From Vibrio penaeicida (GTDB lineage: Bacteria; Pseudomonadota; Gammaproteobacteria; Enterobacterales; Vibrionaceae), in the NCBI RefSeq assembly GCF_030689305.1, contig NZ_JAUYVM010000015.1, forward strand, positions 1 through 64,000: DNA of 64,000 bases, in the 5' to 3' direction. Positions 60,755 to 64,000 of the stretch are shown here, piece by piece. The translations under genes were made by a program, and so were the position numbers. Within the stretch, counting starts at the first letter, position 1. Every line of letters starts with the position of its first letter. The notes under the pieces were generated by a model, which saw nothing but the letters and a program-made list of their open reading frames with translations, was not told the DNA's origin and did not search any database.

Positions 60755-61833
60755 TACTTTTCTCCTTTATTACAAAGCTTTTCATAGGCAGAAGTCATAT
60801 TTCTAATGTCGTAGTTTTTAACGATGTAATTTCTCGGTGTGCACGAATTTTCACCATTCAGCACGCTGCTCAATGCTTCATTCATTAAGGAAGAGTTGTC
60901 TGATGTCACTAATATCCCAGACTCTGGGCAAATGGCTTCTTTAACACCACCCACGTCGGTTGCAACGCATTGTACGTTACACGCTTGAGCTTCTAGGGTG
61001 GAAAGGGGAAAACCCTCATTGCGTGACGGTAGGCAATACAAATCAAGTGATTGATAGAAGCTCACCATATCGTCGGTGAAACCAAGGAAAAATACTCGTT
61101 CCTTTAAATTCAGTTTCTTAGTCAGTGCTTCAAGTGAAGATCGCTGTGTACCGTGACCAGCGATAGCCAATACGACATTCGATGGCAAATATTTCAAGGC
61201 ATAAAGTAATGTGTCGTGACCTTTTACCCATTCCATCCGACCTGAACAACCAATAATTTTTTTATCAATAGGTAAGTTCAAACGTTTGCGGGCAATGTTA
61301 GTATCACCAGGCATGAAGCGCTCGCAGTCGATTCCGTTATGAATTGTTTCGACGGGAATATCTTCAAGTACGTTCGCAAGCTTTTCTTTTACAAAGTCCG
61401 CATCCGCCACCAATTTAGGCTGAGATAAGTAACATGCCAGTTTTTCTAGGCGGACATCTGCGTCATTGTCTAAGTGCCACGCATCATGCTCGGTATGAAT
61501 TCGGACTGGTACGTTTGCTATTCGTGCTGCGATATTACCGTAGAGTAAAGGGCCAATGTGATGGCTATGGACAACATCAGCTTTGAGCGTGGAAAGTAAG
61601 TTCCTCATTGTCATCAATAGTTTTGGCTTCAAGCCGGGGTGTTTGTTGAGGAAAAAAAGCTGACTTTCGTGGTCTTTTAACCGAGGCCATGCTCGGAGTG
61701 AATTTTCTTTTGAACCCTCAAGGCTAACGACAAACACTTTGTTGGCTTTATCCGCAAATCGCAGCATATCAAGAACCATGACTTCGATTCCCCCAGGTCT
61801 TAAATGCTGAACAACGTGTACGATTGTTTTCAT
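60754..61833 (-). CDS. GT4-family glycosyltransferase
   Basis: A 359-residue GT-B enzyme. The N-terminal domain begins VHVVQHLRPGGIEVMVLDML with the glycine-rich loop. The C-terminal domain contains IIGCSGRMEWVKGHDTLLYAL and the EX7E-type motif NEGFPLSTLEAQ, followed by VATDVGGVKEAI. It is a retaining transferase working on nucleotide sugars for polysaccharide assembly; the sugar is unknown. It is first in the three-gene minus-strand unit. The ribosome binding site is weak. Confidence 0.92.
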   Translation of the reverse strand: MKTIVHVVQHLRPGGIEVMVLDMLRFADKANKVFVVSLEGSKENSLRAWPRLKDHESQLFFLNKHPGLKPKLLMTMRNLLSTLKADVVHSHHIGPLLYGNIAARIANVPVRIHTEHDAWHLDNDADVRLEKLACYLSQPKLVADADFVKEKLANVLEDIPVETIHNGIDCERFMPGDTNIARKRLNLPIDKKIIGCSGRMEWVKGHDTLLYALKYLPSNVVLAIAGHGTQRSSLEALTKKLNLKERVFFLGFTDDMVSFYQSLDLYCLPSRNEGFPLSTLEAQACNVQCVATDVGGVKEAICPESGILVTSDNSSLMNEALSSVLNGENSCTPRNYIVKNYDIRNMTSAYEKLCNKGEK

Positions 61834-62029
61834 CTATCCACTCACAATTCCATGTATCTTATTTATTACTTAGCGAAACTCATGCCAAGAATAAAATCAT
61901 TTAAATACAAGGAGATATGTGTTTTTATCTTTTATGTTATTAAGGTTTCTCATTTTGATAGTCGGTTTGAGAGACGTATTAGAAAATTTGTATTTTGGTA
62001 TTTGAAAGAGGCATTCAAGAAAGTGCGAG

Positions 62030-62053
62030 AAAAAGCCCGTTTGGAAACGGGCT
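62030..62053 (-). terminator. minus-strand terminator after Wzz-type gene
   Basis: Stem AGCCCGTTT / AAACGGGCT (outer six to seven pairs G-C rich) followed on the minus strand by five T residues. It separates the Wzz-type gene from the GT4-GT2-transferase unit. Confidence 0.8.
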
Positions 62054-62104
62054 AGCTTAGGTTGTTTTTGGGTCAGTGTACTTTCGGTTTAAGTTTGTGT
62101 TGAA

Positions 62105-63604
62105 TCACCGTGTAGGCTTAATATCAATGAAAGGCATTTCTTGGGTCTCAGCTCCTAAATTCAACACGTCGTCATTCATGTTTTTCATTTTTGGCACTCT
62201 TGTTAATACTGGTTTTCCCGTTATTTCTTCGACTTCATCTCGGCGTCGGATCGCGGTGTCGGTGAGCTCCAATATCAATGCAATACCTGCGCCCATACCA
62301 AACCCTCCAATTATTCCTGCAATGAGAAATACAATAGGCGGCAAGTTGGAAGGCGCACTTGGGGTGTATGGTCTATCAATGACTTTTACACGCTTTTCTT
62401 GCTCAAAGACGCCAAGTGAACTGGTGAGACGAGCCATTTCGAATCGCTCCAATAGGTTCTCGTAGAGTTGCCTTTTTAGAGAAAGATCGCGCTGCAAATT
62501 TAAAAGTTGTTTTTCATTTTCGCCAAAGCTTGACGTCAATACTTCTAGCTCTGAAATCATGATCTGAATTGTTTTGATTTCTTCGCTTAAGCTGTCTACG
62601 TTGGAACGCGCTTTTTGTAAATCTTCGAGCTGGGAAATTAGGACAGGTTGACTCTCCCCATAATTATCTAGTGATGAAGAGCTCGCGATATCCCAGAGTT
62701 GAGCGCTATCTAAGGTGGGTTGGGTTTGATCTAGAAGAATATTTCGCTCGGCTTCTAATCGTCTTAGATTACGAATCTTTGCTTGAACTTTACTATGAGA
62801 ATCGGTGTATTTGGCTCTTAGTAACGTTAGGTCACTTCGAATACGAATGATCTGTTCTTCAATTTTCCCTACAACAGGGTTGGTTTTGGACAACTGAATA
62901 TCCAAACTACCGAGTGTTTTTTTTGCACCTGCGTATTCAGCTTGTCGTTCAAACAATCTTTGCTTAAGTTTCGCGAGCCTGCCTAACGCTTCTAGCTGCA
63001 TTTCTGGTAGTAAGGAGCCATTTTTACTTTTGAAATCGGCGAGGTTGGCCTCGGCTTTGTCCAATTCCTCTTGGCGATATTTAATGTTAGTGGACAGGAA
63101 ATTTTGCGAGTCGACCATAGATGAACGTTCTGGTGCCAATAGTTGCTCTACAAAGTGCAAGCTAACAGCCTCTAACGTTTCTGCCATGCCTTCAGCAGTA
63201 GAGGATCGGTATTCAATTCTTAGTAAATCACGCCCTAGCTTGGTTACCTTTAAACTTGAAGATAGTTCACCAATAACATAATCCAATTCGGCTGGGGTCG
63301 GGTTTTCAGGAAGTAGACCTCGCTCTTTCGCGACAGATGCAAGAATGTGGCGGCTGTGCAGAAGTGTTTTTAGCGCATCCAATCGGTCTTTTAGCATGGT
63401 AGAAACCGCGAGATCCTCCAAGAATGGATTCATTTTGGCGGTTTCTTGAATCAACATACTGGTGTGCGAATCATAATACCTCGGTGTGGTTTTACCGATG
63501 ATAAAACCAATAATGGGGAAAAGTACGATAGGGACGGCGATTACGTAGCGCCTGCGCCAAGCGCCCATCAAAATAATCAATACACGCTGACCAATTGTCA
63601 TCAT
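62105..63604 (-). CDS. Wzz/GumC-type polysaccharide co-polymerase
   Basis: A 499-residue chain-length or export regulator. TM1 is at about residues 19-37, a long coiled-coil periplasmic region at about 150-410, and TM2 at about 430-455 (NLPPIVFLIAGIIGGFGMGAGIAL), preceded by the proline-rich VIDRPYTPSAPSNLPP typical of the family. No C-terminal tyrosine kinase domain is attached, so it is the PCP-2-without-kinase type (GumC/XrtA-associated). It overlaps the next upstream gene by 4 bp, and continues an operon that enters from the right edge. Confidence 0.92.
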   Translation of the reverse strand: MMTIGQRVLIILMGAWRRRYVIAVPIVLFPIIGFIIGKTTPRYYDSHTSMLIQETAKMNPFLEDLAVSTMLKDRLDALKTLLHSRHILASVAKERGLLPENPTPAELDYVIGELSSSLKVTKLGRDLLRIEYRSSTAEGMAETLEAVSLHFVEQLLAPERSSMVDSQNFLSTNIKYRQEELDKAEANLADFKSKNGSLLPEMQLEALGRLAKLKQRLFERQAEYAGAKKTLGSLDIQLSKTNPVVGKIEEQIIRIRSDLTLLRAKYTDSHSKVQAKIRNLRRLEAERNILLDQTQPTLDSAQLWDIASSSSLDNYGESQPVLISQLEDLQKARSNVDSLSEEIKTIQIMISELEVLTSSFGENEKQLLNLQRDLSLKRQLYENLLERFEMARLTSSLGVFEQEKRVKVIDRPYTPSAPSNLPPIVFLIAGIIGGFGMGAGIALILELTDTAIRRRDEVEEITGKPVLTRVPKMKNMNDDVLNLGAETQEMPFIDIKPTR

Positions 63605-64000
63605 AAAGCCTCCAGCCAGCTTTCTAAGTCTTTTGCTCGGCTATCCCATGAATGCCTTGCTGCTGCTTGAACCTGAGATGTATTTACCGCAAATTGGCTG
63701 TTTTCTATCGCAGAGCTCAGCTCATGGGTATTGCTCACGCATTGAACAAATTGTTTAAAGGGTTCTAATGCAGGAAAGTCTGTTGTGACGATTGGTGTCC
63801 CAGCTGCGATGTATTCCAGCAACTTTAGTGGATTACACGCCCGAATCTGCTCGTTATCAATAAAAGGCAGAAGGCTCGCTTGCCAATGTTGGCTATATGA
63901 AGGCAAGGTATGATGAGGTCTTGGACCGAGCCAATGAACATTGGGCAGGTTAGGTAATGGGTTAGTTGGTAACTCCAATTGGCCAATGAACACAAAGTTC
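63601..64000 (-). CDS. glycosyltransferase, partial at right edge
   Basis: The C-terminal 132 residues of a GT-B glycosyltransferase; the frame is open to the right end. Visible motifs are NVHWLGPRPHHTLPSYS and LKLLEYIAAGTPIVTTDFPAL, the nucleotide-sugar-binding region of GT1/GT4-like proteins. It overlaps the Wzz-type gene by 4 bp (ATGA). The family resembles UDP-galactopyranose-related or teichuronic-type transferases, but too little is present to decide. Confidence 0.85.
   Translation of the reverse strand, partial: NFVFIGQLELPTNPLPNLPNVHWLGPRPHHTLPSYSQHWQASLLPFIDNEQIRACNPLKLLEYIAAGTPIVTTDFPALEPFKQFVQCVSNTHELSSAIENSQFAVNTSQVQAAARHSWDSRAKDLESWLEAL

Noticed and set aside
61804..62055. Plus-strand open frame of 83 codons between the GT4 and Wzz-type genes
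   Set aside because: It begins antisense to the GT4 start, has no ribosome binding site, resembles nothing and ends in the Wzz terminator hairpin.
58906..64000. JUMPstart/ops element for the polysaccharide genes
   Set aside because: No GGCGGTAGC or similar sequence was found in the intergenic regions inside the window; it may lie beyond the right edge.
1..64000. tRNA or rRNA genes, CRISPR arrays, insertion sequences, integrase or phage genes
   Set aside because: None was recognised. The only repeats are the adhesin repeats, the GH31 modules and short intergenic repeats, and no terminal inverted repeats or transposase genes were seen.

Overview
The window looks like chromosomal DNA of a marine gammaproteobacterium, most likely a Vibrio or a close relative. 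The basis is a betI-betB-betA-choXWV block, moderate GC, frequent perfect rho-independent terminators, an RTX/VWA type I-secreted giant adhesin, and a PTS-EIIC/EAL fusion. The species is inferred from family resemblance only. No rRNA, tRNA, insertion sequence, CRISPR array or prophage gene was seen.

Layout. (1) 1-4952: C-terminal part of a very large type I-secreted adhesin with identical 103-residue repeats, VWA domain and RTX repeats. (2) 5414-13561: betI, betB, betA, a choline/betaine ABC transporter and gbcB, ending at a strong terminator. (3) 13929-22711: glyA, a serine dehydratase gene, soxB-soxD-soxA-soxG and purU. (4) 23013-24209: fdhA. (5) 24455-32165: an M19 dipeptidase-like gene, a V4R-type gene, dgcA, dgcB, etfA and etfB. 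(6) A gbdR-type AraC activator (minus strand) divergent from gbcA, then a frameshifted alkaline phosphatase. Regions 2 to 6 encode nearly every step from choline to pyruvate: choline -> betaine aldehyde -> glycine betaine -> dimethylglycine -> sarcosine -> glycine -> serine -> pyruvate. FdhA and PurU deal with the formaldehyde and C1-folate released. The set matches the Pseudomonas aeruginosa betaine catabolic regulon, but here it is collected in about 30 kb and joined to the BetI-controlled synthesis and uptake genes.

(7) 37043-41615: small unrelated units, namely a YgjV-like membrane protein, a HAD phosphatase, a DUF1772-like protein with a Crp-type regulator, an ArsR/SRPBCC pair and a six-helix potassium channel. 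(8) 41688-42248 (minus): a short stand-alone protein that resembles only a non-catalytic middle segment of malate synthase G. (9) 42859-47457: a secreted GH31 glycosidase with NPCBM and four F5/8C modules. (10) 47712-50869 (minus): an NAD(P)-binding protein, a LysE exporter and a chemoreceptor.

(11) 51275-58815: a large hybrid histidine kinase with Hpt, a response regulator, and a c-di-GMP phosphodiesterase fused to a PTS-EIIC membrane domain. (12) 58906-64000 (minus): exopolysaccharide genes (initiating sugar transferase, GT2, GT4, Wzz-type protein, partial GT). Placing signalling genes beside polysaccharide genes, with an adhesin elsewhere in the window, suggests a surface-attachment theme at the right end. 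This is inference.

The points most worth a second look are the A9 frameshift after the alkaline phosphatase signal peptide, the stand-alone malate synthase G segment, the dipeptidase-like protein lacking three canonical metal ligands, the missing cluster cysteine in DgcA, and several palindromes and repeats in the intergenic regions.
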